Source: HGM04593 sp045592125
Lineage (GTDB): Bacteria > Bacteroidota > Bacteroidia > Bacteroidales > Bacteroidaceae
Direction: 5' to 3'
Length of the DNA: 49,008 nt
Assembly: GCA_045592125.1 (NCBI GenBank)
Contig: JAZNUE010000030.1
Coordinates: 1-49,008 of the forward strand
This document shows positions 7,993 to 16,120 of this stretch, in pieces. Every line of letters starts with the position of its first letter. The first letter of the stretch is position 1. The position numbers were made by a program, and so were the translations under genes. The notes under the pieces were generated by a model. The model did no database searches, was not told the origin of the DNA, and worked only from the letters and a program-made list of their open reading frames with translations.

Positions 7993-8823
7993 TTAGATGA
8001 TGTTCCTGGCCTTGAGTTCCTGCTCCATCTGCTGCTGGTAGGCGTGTGCCTTCTCTGCGGCCGTTACGGCAAAGCTCTCGCTGCTGTCGGCAAAGATGAT
8101 TGCACGGCTGGCGTTTACAAGCAGGCCGCAGTCATCGTTCATGCCATACTTGCACACCTCCTCGAGCGAGCCGCCCTGCGCGCCTACGCCCGGTACAAGA
8201 AGGAAGTGCCTGGGGACAATGCGGCGCACGTTCTCGAACGACTTGCCCTGTGTGGCGCCCACTACATACATCATGTTCTCGTCGCTTCCCCATTTCTGCG
8301 ATGTCTCGAGCACCTTCTCGAAGAGCATGGTACCGTTCTCGTCCTTTGTGAGCTGGAAGTCATGCGAGCCTGGGTTAGACGTGAGCGCAAGCACAATTAC
8401 CCAGCTGCCTTCGTATGCAAGGAAGGGCTTCACGCTGTCCTCGCCCATGTAGGGGGCAACGGTTATTGAGTCTACCTTCATCTCCTCGAAGAACGAGCGT
8501 GCATAGAGCGACGATGTGTTCCCGATGTCGCCGCGCTTTGCGTCGGCAATGATAAATATTTCGGGGTAGTTCTCCTTTATGTAGTTCACGGTCTTCTCAA
8601 AGCTTATCCAGCCTTTCACGCCGCATGCCTCGTAGAACGCGAGGTTTGGCTTGTAGGCAACAGTGTAGGGCGCTGTAGCGTCTATTATGGCCTTGTTGAA
8701 CTCAAATACGGCGTCCTCGCTTCCCTGAAGGTGCGCGGGCAGCTTCTTGATGTCGCTGTCAAGGCCTACACAGAGGAATGAGCGTTTCTCTTTAATCTGC
8801 TTAATAAGTTCCTGTCTGTTCAT
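7993..8823 (-). CDS. pyrF: Orotidine 5'-phosphate decarboxylase (type 2)
   Basis: A 276-residue TIM-barrel enzyme for the last step of UMP synthesis (OMP to UMP plus CO2). Near residue 95 the catalytic motif FIIADAKRGDIGNTSSLYA has the invariant Asp-x-Lys-Arg-x-Asp residues. The N-terminal FLCVGLDSD and C-terminal LLVPGVGAQGG phosphate-binding segments agree with the longer type 2 (PyrF subfamily 2) enzymes. It starts 20 bases after prfA ends. Pairing with prfA and purM is operon neighbourhood, not pathway. Confidence 0.95.
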   Translation of the reverse strand: MNRQELIKQIKEKRSFLCVGLDSDIKKLPAHLQGSEDAVFEFNKAIIDATAPYTVAYKPNLAFYEACGVKGWISFEKTVNYIKENYPEIFIIADAKRGDIGNTSSLYARSFFEEMKVDSITVAPYMGEDSVKPFLAYEGSWVIVLALTSNPGSHDFQLTKDENGTMLFEKVLETSQKWGSDENMMYVVGATQGKSFENVRRIVPRHFLLVPGVGAQGGSLEEVCKYGMNDDCGLLVNASRAIIFADSSESFAVTAAEKAHAYQQQMEQELKARNII

Positions 8824-8843
8824 AGCAAATATCGTTATTCTTG

Positions 8844-9953
8844 TTATAGTTCCTGTTCTTTCATCCTTTCGGCATTCTCGGCAATAATAAGGTGGTCTAT
8901 GCAGTCCTGTATGTCGCCGTTGACGAATGCGTTCAGGTTGTATATGGTATAGTTTATCCTGTGGTCGGTAATGCGCCCTTGAGGATAGTTGTAGGTGCGT
9001 ATCTTTGCCGAGCGGTCGCCGGTAGAGACCATTGTCTTGCGCTTGCTTGCAATGTCGTCGGCATAACGCTGGTGCTCGCGGTCATATATGAGGGTGCGCA
9101 GGCGTGCCAGGGCACGTTCCTTGTTCTTTGGCTGGTCGCGCGTCTCGGTACACTCTATGAGTATCTCCTCAACCTGGCCGCTCTCCGGGTTGAGCCAAGG
9201 GTAGCGCAGGCGCACACCCGATTCTACCTTGTTTACATTCTGGCCTCCAGCGCCGCTTGAACGGAAGGTGTCCCACTTTATGGCGCTCTCGGTTATCTCC
9301 ACATCAAAGGCCTCGGCCTCGGGGAGCACTGCCACAGAGGCTGCCGATGTGTGGACGCGGCCCTGTGTCTCGGTAGCCGGTACACGCTGCACGCGGTGCA
9401 CTCCCGACTCGTACTTGAGGGTGCCGTATACCTTTTCGCCGCTCACGGTGCAGATGATTTCCTTGTAGCCGCCCGATGTGCCTTCGCTGCAGCTCGACAC
9501 CTCTATTCTCCAGCCCTTGCTCTCGCAGTACTTGCTGTACATGCGGAAGAGGTCGCCAGCGAATATTGCGGCCTCGTCGCCGCCTGTGCCGCCGCGAATC
9601 TCCAGGATTGCGTTCTTGTCGTCCTGCGGGTCGGCCGGAATGAGCAGCAGCTTAATCTCCTCCTCGGTCTTGGGTATCTCGTTCTCGCACATCTCAATCT
9701 CCTCGCGTGCCATTTCGCGCAGGCCGGCATCGCTCTCGTTGGCAAGGATGTCCTTTGCGTCGCTGAGCGACGTGAGCAACTGGATGTAGCGCTTGCGTGC
9801 CGCAAGGATGAGCTCCAGCTCGCGGTACTCCTTGTTGAGCCTTACATAGCGTTTCATGTCGGCAACAACGGCAGGGTCGGTGATGAGTGTCGACACCTCC
9901 TGGAACCGTGCCTCAAGGTCGTTGAGCCTTGTGAGTAGTGAATTGTTCTCCAT
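8844..9953 (-). CDS. prfA: Peptide chain release factor 1
   Basis: A 369-residue class I release factor that reads UAA and UAG. The stop-codon recognition tripeptide PAT is in RVQRVPATETQGRVHTSA, which separates it from RF2 (SPF). The catalytic GGQ loop is in FRSSGAGGQNVNKVESGVR, roughly residue 235, where the Gln is a methylation target. I place the start at the internal Met (MENNSLLTRLNDLEARFQEV), because the upstream 12 residues are not family-like and that ATG gives the normal length. An earlier ATG at 9989 is in frame. Confidence 0.95.
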   Translation of the reverse strand: MENNSLLTRLNDLEARFQEVSTLITDPAVVADMKRYVRLNKEYRELELILAARKRYIQLLTSLSDAKDILANESDAGLREMAREEIEMCENEIPKTEEEIKLLLIPADPQDDKNAILEIRGGTGGDEAAIFAGDLFRMYSKYCESKGWRIEVSSCSEGTSGGYKEIICTVSGEKVYGTLKYESGVHRVQRVPATETQGRVHTSAASVAVLPEAEAFDVEITESAIKWDTFRSSGAGGQNVNKVESGVRLRYPWLNPESGQVEEILIECTETRDQPKNKERALARLRTLIYDREHQRYADDIASKRKTMVSTGDRSAKIRTYNYPQGRITDHRINYTIYNLNAFVNGDIQDCIDHLIIAENAERMKEQEL

Positions 9954-10004
9954 ATGTCTGCTTATACGATTTATGCCCCGTGCGGGCACAGAGCATAAAT
10001 TAGT

Positions 10005-11171
10005 CTAGTATCTGAAGGTCCCGTAAGGGCTCTCAATTATAAGTTCATTCTTCTCGGCATCCTCAACACGTCCGATAATCTGAGCGTCTACACCGAAGCT
10101 CTTGCTTATCGCGATAATCTCCTCGGCATGCTCTGGCCTTACATAAACCTCTAGCCTGTGGCCCATGTTGAATACCTTGTACATCTCGGCCCAGCCGGTG
10201 CCGCTCTGTTCCTTGATGGTCCTGAATAGCGGCGGGATGGGGAACAGGTTGTCCTTGACAACTCTCTTGTTCTCGACGAAATGCATTACTTTAGTCTGCG
10301 CGCCGCCCGAGCAGTGTACCATTCCGTGTATTTCGGGGCGCAGCGCGTCAAGTATCTTCTTCACTATCGGGGCATATGTCCTGGTGGGGGAGAGCACCAG
10401 CCTTCCGGCGTCAATGGGCGAGCCTTCCACCTCGTCGGTGAGCCTCAGGCCGCCAGAGTATATCAGCTCCACGGGCACTCCCTTGTCATAGCTCTCGGGG
10501 TATTTCTCGGCAAGATACTTGCTGAATACGTCATGGCGTGCCGATGTGAGGCCATTGCTTCCCATGCCGCCGTTGTACTCCTTCTCGTATGTGGCCTGCC
10601 CGTATGACGCCAGTCCCACAATCACATCGCCGCCAGCAATGTTGGCGTTGTCAATAACATCGCTGCGCTTCATGCGGCAGGTTACCGTGCTGTCCACAAT
10701 TATGGTGCGCACAAGGTCGCCTACATCGGCAGTCTCGCCTCCAGTGGCGTATACTCCAACGCCCATCTCGCGCAGTTCGGCAAGCAGCTCGTCGGTGCCG
10801 TTGATTATTGCCGAAATCACTTCGCCCGGAACAAGCAGCTTGTTGCGCCCTATAGTCGATGATACGAGTATATTGTCCGTGGCGCCCACGCAAAGCAAGT
10901 CGTCAATATTCATTATTAGCGCGTCCTGGGCAATGCCTTTCCACACGCTTATGTCGCCTGTCTCCTTCCAGTAGAGGTAAGCCAGCGACGACTTGGTTCC
11001 AGCGCCGTCGGCATGCATTATGTTGCAGTACTCCGGGTCGCCGCCAAGGATGTCGGGTATAATCTTGCAGAATGCTTTAGGGTAAAGTCCCTTGTCGATG
11101 TTCTTTATGGCGTTGTGGACATCCTCTTTCGAGGCCGACACGCCACGCATCATGTATCTCTGATCGCTCAT
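10005..11171 (-). CDS. purM: Phosphoribosylformylglycinamidine cyclo-ligase (AIR synthase)
   Basis: A 388-residue enzyme closing the imidazole ring of purines (FGAM plus ATP to AIR). The glycine-rich, Asp-containing MHADGAGTKSSLAYLYW segment and the following AQDALIMNIDDLLCVGA segment are the ATP- and metal-binding region of the PurM fold. YATGGETADVGD and the MGSNGLTSARHD segment are typical further on. The protein is longer than enterobacterial PurM, as in the Bacteroidetes form. I use the Met of MSDQRYMMRGV as start: the 13 extra upstream codons overlap the leader, and a well-spaced promoter lies beyond. First gene of the minus-strand array. Confidence 0.9.
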   Translation of the reverse strand: MSDQRYMMRGVSASKEDVHNAIKNIDKGLYPKAFCKIIPDILGGDPEYCNIMHADGAGTKSSLAYLYWKETGDISVWKGIAQDALIMNIDDLLCVGATDNILVSSTIGRNKLLVPGEVISAIINGTDELLAELREMGVGVYATGGETADVGDLVRTIIVDSTVTCRMKRSDVIDNANIAGGDVIVGLASYGQATYEKEYNGGMGSNGLTSARHDVFSKYLAEKYPESYDKGVPVELIYSGGLRLTDEVEGSPIDAGRLVLSPTRTYAPIVKKILDALRPEIHGMVHCSGGAQTKVMHFVENKRVVKDNLFPIPPLFRTIKEQSGTGWAEMYKVFNMGHRLEVYVRPEHAEEIIAISKSFGVDAQIIGRVEDAEKNELIIESPYGTFRY

Positions 11172-11240
11172 TTTATGTTGTTTTGTTGTTTTGCCGTATT
11201 TTGCCAGCAACCTGTGCCGGCACTTAGTCCATTTATTCTG

Positions 11241-11272
11241 CGAAGATAATATAATTTCACGCGAAAGACAAA
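11241..11272 (-). promoter_or_regulatory. Promoter for purM array
   Basis: On the minus strand TTTG (11269-11272), 20 bases, then TATCTTCG (11241-11248). This fits the Bacteroidetes -33/-7 pattern and leaves a leader of about 65 bases before the purM ATG. Confidence 0.6.
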
Positions 11273-11312
11273 ATAAATGGCCTAAATTTCATTTGGCCAA
11301 GGAGTGAGAGCG

Positions 11313-11511
11313 GAGAACAGAGCATAGAGAACAGAGCATAGAGAACAGAGAACAGAGAACGGAGCGCAGAGAACAGGGGGTTCCCGCGGTCCTGTCATTT
11401 TCCGGACAATTTCTCAACAGCGCGTCTGAGTGCGGCGAACCAACGGTCTGCGCAGAGAACAGAGAACAGAGCGCAGAGCGCAGAGAACAGAGCGCAGAGA
11501 ACAGAGCGCAG
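11313..11511. repeat. Low-complexity GAGAACAGAGCGCAG repeat blocks
   Basis: Short units (AGAGAACAGAGCATAG, AGAGAACAGAGCGCAG and shorter forms) recur many times in two blocks separated by about 75 bases of unique sequence. Unit length varies (6-16 bases), which suggests slippage rather than a site-specific array. Confidence 0.85.
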
Positions 11512-11538
11512 CGCCCTAAGCGCTAGAATCGGGAATCT

Positions 11539-11686
11539 TATTATAGTGCCTTATGGTACAGTGTGATAAGGGTGTTTTGTTAATGTTGTGTATCATACAG
11601 TGCTAATGCATTGTGGCATAATGTCAAACTGGGTATTATAGTGCTTTGTAATGCAATGTGATAAATGTGTTTCGTTAATGTTGTAT
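11539..11686. repeat. Pair of diverged 53-base direct repeats
   Basis: TATTATAGTGC...TGTGATAA..GTGTTT.GTTAATGTTGT occurs at 11539-11591 and again at 11634-11686, 95 bases apart. About four-fifths of the positions agree. Function unknown. Confidence 0.75.
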
Positions 11687-11910
11687 GCAGCCTGCTTGCC
11701 AAGAGTCTATCGCCTCTTGTCTGCTTGCTGCACGTGTTTGCTCCTAGAGAGGATTTGTTCTCTTGATTGCAATGCTTCGTGACTCATTGCAAACGTCCTT
11801 TTTTCTGGCGAATGGTGTTGTATTGGTTGCTTTTGTTCCCTGTGTGTCATGTTCTTTCCGCTTGTTTGCTGCTATAAATGTGTTAATTATATCTCTACAA
11901 TACAATTAAT

Positions 11911-11942
11911 TTTGGACTTTGGGGTATTTTTTGCTATATTTG
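11911..11942 (+). promoter_or_regulatory. Promoter for peptide transporter
   Basis: TTTG at 11911-11914, 20 bases, TATATTTG at 11935-11942, a near-perfect Bacteroidetes promoter. The leader to the ATG at 12035 is about 85 bases. Confidence 0.7.
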
Positions 11943-12034
11943 CGGATGGTATTTGCGGCAGAAGGCACCGTTGTGCCGCCATGCTGCACCTTAAACTAGT
12001 GGAATTTATTAACTTTTAATCTATTATCTATTTT

Positions 12035-13591
12035 ATGTTTGAAGGACATCCTAAAGGTCTATGGGCGTTGGCCCTTGCCAATACTGGTGAGCGCTTCGGC
12101 TACTACACCATGCTGGCAGTGTTCCTGTTCTTTTTGCAGGACAACTTCGGTTTCTCTATGGGAACCTCTAGTACAATCCAGGCTATTTTCCTGGGCGTAG
12201 TCTATTTCGTGCCTCTTTTCGGCGGTATGCTGGCCGACAGGTTCGGTTTCGGCAAGATGGTAACAATCGGTATTCTTGTAATGTTCTTGGGTTACTTCCT
12301 GCTTGCGTTGCCTCTTGGCGCCGGCACTGTGGCCCTTGGCGTTATGGCGCTTGCGCTGCTGTTCGTGTGTGTGGGTACTGGCCTGTCCAAGGGTACCCTG
12401 CAGGGGCTTGTGGGTAACCTCTACGACGAGCCCAAGTATGCCGCAAAGCGTGACGAAGGCTTCAGTATCTTCTACATGGCAATCAACATCGGCTCAATGT
12501 TCGCTGCCGCTGCCGCTCTTGGCATAATGGCATGGACCCAGGAGGCGTATGGCGTTTCAAAGGCCGATTCTTATCACTTTGCATTTGCCGTTGCCTGTGT
12601 TTCCCTGATTGTGTCAATCATCATCTACTACACCTTCCGCAGCACATTCGCGCACGCCGACCGTGCAAAGGTTGTTGCTAAGGGCGCGACAGAAGTGGTT
12701 GAGGAGGAACTTACTCCTGCGCAGACAAAGGAGCGTATCATCTGCCTTTGCCTTGTGTTCGCCGTGGTTATCTTCTTCTGGATGGCATTCCACCAGAACG
12801 GTATCACCATGAACCAGTTCGCACGTGAGTACACTGCTACATCCGAGACTGGCTTCATGAGCCTTTTCCTCAGCAAGTCATTCAGCCTCACCGAACCAAG
12901 GAGCATATGGAACCTTGTATGCGTAATCCTTCTTGTTTACGGTATACTCAACATCTTCCAGTCAAAGACCATGAAGGGCAAGGCCATTGCAGCGTTCCTT
13001 TTCGTTGCTGCAGGCGGTGTGCTTGCTTACAGGGCAATGACTGTTACAGGTTCTGTTGACGTTGAGGCTCCTATCTTCCAGCAGTTCAACCCATGCTTCG
13101 TTGTAGCATTGACACCGATTATTATGCTGGTGTTCGGCGCTCTTGCAAAGAAGGGCAAGGAACCTTCTTCTCCAATGAAGATTGGCTTGGGAATGCTTGT
13201 TGCCGCTTCGGCCTTTGTTATCCTTCTTGTAGGCTCAATGGGTCTTGTGTCTCCTGTTGAGCAGAAAGCAGCCTTGGAGGCGGGCACGGCTACATTGGTT
13301 TCTCCAAACTGGCTCATCAGCACTTACCTTGTGCTCACAGTTGCCGAGCTGCTCCTCTCTCCAATCGGTATCTCTTTTGTGAGCAAGGTTGCACCTCCAA
13401 AGTACAAGGGTATGATGATGGGGGGCTGGTTCGTTGCTACAGCAATCGGTAACTTCCTTATCTCAATCCCGGGTATGCTTTGGGACAAGACTGAACTCTA
13501 TGTGGTTTGGGGCGTGCTCATCGCAATCTGTCTTGTATCGGCAATCTTCATCTTCGCTATCCTTAAGCGTCTTGAGGCGGTTGCGAAGTAA
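12035..13591 (+). CDS. POT/PTR-family peptide MFS transporter
   Basis: A 518-residue inner-membrane transporter. The N-terminus GLWALALANTGERFGYYTML contains the ExxERFxYY motif (here NTGERFGYY) of proton-coupled di/tripeptide transporters (DtpA/PepT). A second family segment, GNLYDEPKYAAKRDEGFSIFY, is near residue 128, and GISFVSKVAPPKYKGMMMGGW near the end matches the last POT signature. At least twelve hydrophobic segments are visible. A central loop rich in charges (about 205-230) divides the halves. Single-gene transcript: strong promoter upstream, hairpin with T-run just after the stop. Substrate range is not deducible. Confidence 0.94.
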   Translation: MFEGHPKGLWALALANTGERFGYYTMLAVFLFFLQDNFGFSMGTSSTIQAIFLGVVYFVPLFGGMLADRFGFGKMVTIGILVMFLGYFLLALPLGAGTVALGVMALALLFVCVGTGLSKGTLQGLVGNLYDEPKYAAKRDEGFSIFYMAINIGSMFAAAAALGIMAWTQEAYGVSKADSYHFAFAVACVSLIVSIIIYYTFRSTFAHADRAKVVAKGATEVVEEELTPAQTKERIICLCLVFAVVIFFWMAFHQNGITMNQFAREYTATSETGFMSLFLSKSFSLTEPRSIWNLVCVILLVYGILNIFQSKTMKGKAIAAFLFVAAGGVLAYRAMTVTGSVDVEAPIFQQFNPCFVVALTPIIMLVFGALAKKGKEPSSPMKIGLGMLVAASAFVILLVGSMGLVSPVEQKAALEAGTATLVSPNWLISTYLVLTVAELLLSPIGISFVSKVAPPKYKGMMMGGWFVATAIGNFLISIPGMLWDKTELYVVWGVLIAICLVSAIFIFAILKRLEAVAK

Positions 13592-13610
13592 AAGACTGTA
13601 TATTTGAGTG

Positions 13611-13645
13611 ATAGTGCACTGCAATTTGCGGTGCACTATTTTTTT
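13611..13645 (+). terminator. Rho-independent terminator after peptide transporter
   Basis: ATAGTGCAC (13611-13619) pairs with GTGCACTAT (13631-13639) across an 11-base loop and is followed by a run of T (13639-13645). Confidence 0.9.
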
Positions 13646-13663
13646 GTCCTTGCTGCCCAATTG

Positions 13664-13771
13664 CTATACTCCATAGCGTGCTATACCTTGCAATTCCTCT
13701 TCAATGCGTATAAACCGATTATACTTGGCAGTGCGGTCGCTGCGGCCCGCGCACATAAACAGCGCATACAT
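13664..13771 (-). pseudogene. Enolase C-terminal tail mini-ORF (remnant or small gene)
   Basis: The minus strand encodes a 35-residue frame from ATG at 13769-13771 to TAG at 13664-13666. After MYALFMCAG it reads RSDRTAKYNRFIRIEEEL and ends QGIARYGV. This closely matches only the last part of enolase (E. coli has RSDRVAKYNQLIRIEEALG there). Nothing upstream matches enolase, and an in-frame stop lies at 13799-13801, so no enzyme can be made. AGGGA just ahead of the ATG could act as a ribosome-binding site. It lies between the transporter terminator and the lplA promoter. It may be a fragment left by recombination at an eno gene, or a short expressed protein; the sequence alone does not decide. 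Confidence 0.7.
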
Positions 13772-13805
13772 GACTTCCCTTTTATAAAAAATAACATTTC
13801 AAATA

Positions 13806-13835
13806 TTGCAAATAGAATATCTTTTAATAAATTTG
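13806..13835 (+). promoter_or_regulatory. Promoter for lplA-gcv operon
   Basis: TTG (13806-13808), 19 bases, TAAATTTG (13828-13835), 29 bases ahead of the lplA ATG. No glycine riboswitch structure was recognised in this short leader. Confidence 0.6.
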
Positions 13836-13864
13836 TGACAATTGCTGCCTTATGATGTTATGAA

Positions 13865-14839
13865 ATGACTTATGTAGCGCTACCAGAAGAGAAGCAGTAC
13901 CGCCTGCCGTTCTATCTTGCGATGGAGGAGTACGTTGCACGGGAATTTCCCGCGCAGGACTACTTTTTTATGTGGCAGGTGCAGCCTACAGTCATTTTCG
14001 GGCGTAACCAGCTGCTCGACAGCGAGGTCGATTGTGAGTACTGCAAATCGAACGGAATAGAGATGTACCGCCGCAAGAGTGGCGGCGGCTGTGTCTATGC
14101 CGACATGAGCAACATAATGCTCTCATACATCACCCCTTCATCAAATGTGAATTTTACATTCAGCCGTTACATGCTCATGGTGGAGCACGCCCTGCAAAGG
14201 CTGGGCGTTGACGCACGCACTACAGGGCGCAACGATATCCTTGTCGATGGAAAGAAGGTCTCGGGCAACGCATTCTATCATCTTCCCGGGCGCAACATTG
14301 TCCATGGCACAATGCTCTATGATACCAATATTGAGCACATGGCGCGTGCAACGACCCCTTCCGATGTGAAACTCAAGAGCAAAGGGGTTGCTTCTGTACG
14401 GCAGCATGTCACTACATTGAACAAGTACATATCGTTATCCATAGAAGAACTTAAAGAAACCTTCCGCAGTGAACTTTGCAACGATGAGCGTGTGCTCACA
14501 GTCGCTGACATTGCAGCAATAGAGGATATTGAGAAGGAGTATTACACGTATGAATTCATTTATGGCAACAATCCTGCATATTCCATTGTAAGGAACGCTC
14601 GCATTGAAGGCGTGGGCGAATTCCGGGTGAGCATAGACGCCAAGGGCGGAGTGGTGCGTAAGGTGGACCTTGCGGGTGACTTCTTTATCGTGGGCGACAT
14701 TGACAGCATGCTGCTCTCAAGGCTCAAAGGCATACGGCTTGAGCGCGAGGCGCTGGAACGTGCACTCGAGGGCGTGGAGTGTGGTGAAGTTATAATGAAT
14801 TTGAAGAAAGAACAGCTTATAGACTTATTAACTGACTGA
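13865..14839 (+). CDS. lplA: Lipoate--protein ligase
   Basis: A 324-residue LplA-type ligase that adenylates lipoate and attaches it to a lysine of acceptor proteins. The adenylate-binding motif RRKSGGGCVYADMSN is near residue 70 and the lysine-bearing DGKKVSGNAFY segment near residue 130. A C-terminal accessory domain follows (from about residue 245, YNPAY-like region NNPAYSIVRNARIEG). It stands first in the operon, 5 bases ahead of gcvT, so its likely client is the GcvH encoded two genes later. Start chosen at the ATG after the promoter; the family-typical YRLPFYLAMEEYV follows at once. Confidence 0.93.
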   Translation: MTYVALPEEKQYRLPFYLAMEEYVAREFPAQDYFFMWQVQPTVIFGRNQLLDSEVDCEYCKSNGIEMYRRKSGGGCVYADMSNIMLSYITPSSNVNFTFSRYMLMVEHALQRLGVDARTTGRNDILVDGKKVSGNAFYHLPGRNIVHGTMLYDTNIEHMARATTPSDVKLKSKGVASVRQHVTTLNKYISLSIEELKETFRSELCNDERVLTVADIAAIEDIEKEYYTYEFIYGNNPAYSIVRNARIEGVGEFRVSIDAKGGVVRKVDLAGDFFIVGDIDSMLLSRLKGIRLEREALERALEGVECGEVIMNLKKEQLIDLLTD

Positions 14840-14844
14840 TTTTT

Positions 14845-15933
14845 ATGGAAAACAAGAGAACCTGTCTTTATGACAAACATGTAGCACTTGGTGCTCTCAT
14901 TAGTCCGTTTGGCGGTTTTGACATGCCAATCCAGTACACAGGCATTGTCGACGAGCACAATGCAGTGCGCCAGGCATGCGGTATTTTTGACGTATCTCAC
15001 ATGGGCGAGGTGCTTGTAACCGGTCCCGAGAGCGAGAAGTTCGTGAACTATATCTTTACCAATGACATTGCCGGGGCTCCAGACGGCAAGATTTTCTACG
15101 GAATGATGTGCCATCCTACAGGTGGCGTGGTCGATGACCTGCTTGTCTACAGGATGGGCGCTGAGCGCTTCTTCCTTGTAATCAATGCGTCTAACATTGA
15201 CAAGGATGTTGCATGGATAACGGAGCACGCAAAGGGCTTTGGCGTTGTTGTAGAGAACCAGAGCGAGAAGTACGGCGAGGTGGCTGTCCAGGGACCGAAG
15301 ACCGAAGAGATAGTAGAGCGTTTACTTGGAATCCATTGCAGCGACCTTGCGTTCTACACCTGTAAGGAGGTTGAGGTAAACGGCGAAACAATCATCATAA
15401 GCCGCACAGGCTACACAGGCGAGGATGGTTTTGAAATTTACGCTTCTCACGCATTCACAAACGAAGTGTGGGACAAACTCGTAGGCAGCGGCGAGGTAAA
15501 GCCGTGCGGTCTTGGCTGCCGCGATACCTTGCGCTTTGAGGTGGGATTGCCTCTCTATGGCGATGAGCTCACCGACGAGATTACTCCTCTTGAGGCAGGC
15601 TTGGGCATGTTTGCCAAACTGGACAAGGATTTCATTGGCCGTGACGCGCTTGCTGCGCAGAAGGCCGAGGGACTCAAGCGCAAGATTGTGGGCATTGAGC
15701 TTAAGGACAAGGCAATTCCTCGTCATGGTTACGAGGTAGAGGCCGACGGCAAGGTGATTGGCGTTGTAACCACAGGCTACAACTCAATTTCCACAGGCAA
15801 GAGCGTGTGCATGGCAATGCTTGATATCGAGTACACAAGACTCGATACCGAGGTAGCAGTGCGCATACGCAAGAAGGTGTTCCCAGGCGTTGTCACCAAG
15901 AAACGTTTCTACGACAAGAACTACAAGAAGTAG
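14845..15933 (+). CDS. gcvT: Glycine cleavage system T protein (aminomethyltransferase)
   Basis: A 362-residue folate-dependent protein that takes the aminomethyl group from GcvH and forms methylene-THF and ammonia. The N-terminal HVALGALISPFGGFDMPIQY and GIFDVSHMGEV segments are diagnostic. The YTGEDGFEIY segment near residue 192 and CGLGCRDTLRFEVGLPLYGDEL (in two halves near 215) are further T-protein signatures, the Asp being near the folate site. Length is normal. It is followed by a 190-base gap filled mostly by a dispersed repeat before gcvH. Confidence 0.97.
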   Translation: MENKRTCLYDKHVALGALISPFGGFDMPIQYTGIVDEHNAVRQACGIFDVSHMGEVLVTGPESEKFVNYIFTNDIAGAPDGKIFYGMMCHPTGGVVDDLLVYRMGAERFFLVINASNIDKDVAWITEHAKGFGVVVENQSEKYGEVAVQGPKTEEIVERLLGIHCSDLAFYTCKEVEVNGETIIISRTGYTGEDGFEIYASHAFTNEVWDKLVGSGEVKPCGLGCRDTLRFEVGLPLYGDELTDEITPLEAGLGMFAKLDKDFIGRDALAAQKAEGLKRKIVGIELKDKAIPRHGYEVEADGKVIGVVTTGYNSISTGKSVCMAMLDIEYTRLDTEVAVRIRKKVFPGVVTKKRFYDKNYKK

Positions 15934-15940
15934 AAACAGA

Positions 15941-16067
15941 TTGTCATTCTATATTTGCACTGTCATTGACTCGTTTTGCTTTTCTCTGCAAAACTCGTCG
16001 ATAACAAAACGTTGTTTTGTCATTCCTGAGTATTTTTGAGATACTTCGTTTCACTCAGTATGACAAT
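15941..16067 (+). repeat. Dispersed repeat, family 1, between gcvT and gcvH
   Basis: Begins TTGTCATTCTATATTTGCAC then TGTCATTGACTCGTTTTGC. It lacks the large hairpin core of the copies at the window ends, continues with GCAAAACTCGTCGATAACAAAAC, and ends in a TTGTCATTCCTGAGT...ACTCAGTATGACAA hairpin. The TATATTTGC has the form of a Bacteroidetes -7 box, and reads toward gcvH. Confidence 0.8.
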
Positions 16068-16120
16068 GCTTGGTTGCAAGAACTAAAAACTTAAATAACT
16101 AACCATTAAACAAATTTATT

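Larger units (their letters stand above)
11273..12034. other. Long gene-free intergenic stretch with repeats
   Basis: About 760 bases without a credible coding frame. It holds two blocks of GAGAACAGAGCGCAG-type low-complexity repeats (about 11313-11377 and 11452-11511), then a pair of diverged 53-base direct repeats (11539-11591 and 11634-11686). The last 100 bases carry the promoter for the peptide transporter. No tRNA or known riboswitch was recognised. Confidence 0.7.

Noticed and set aside
11313..11511. CRISPR or attachment-site array
   Set aside because: Units vary from 6 to 16 bases without spacers; slippage-type low complexity explains them.
13604..13855. An 83-codon plus-strand frame
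   Set aside because: It runs through the transporter terminator and opposite the enolase-tail frame; the minus-strand match to enolase is far stronger.
13841..13864. Glycine riboswitch ahead of the gcv operon
   Set aside because: The leader from the promoter to the lplA ATG is only about 25 bases, too short to hold one.
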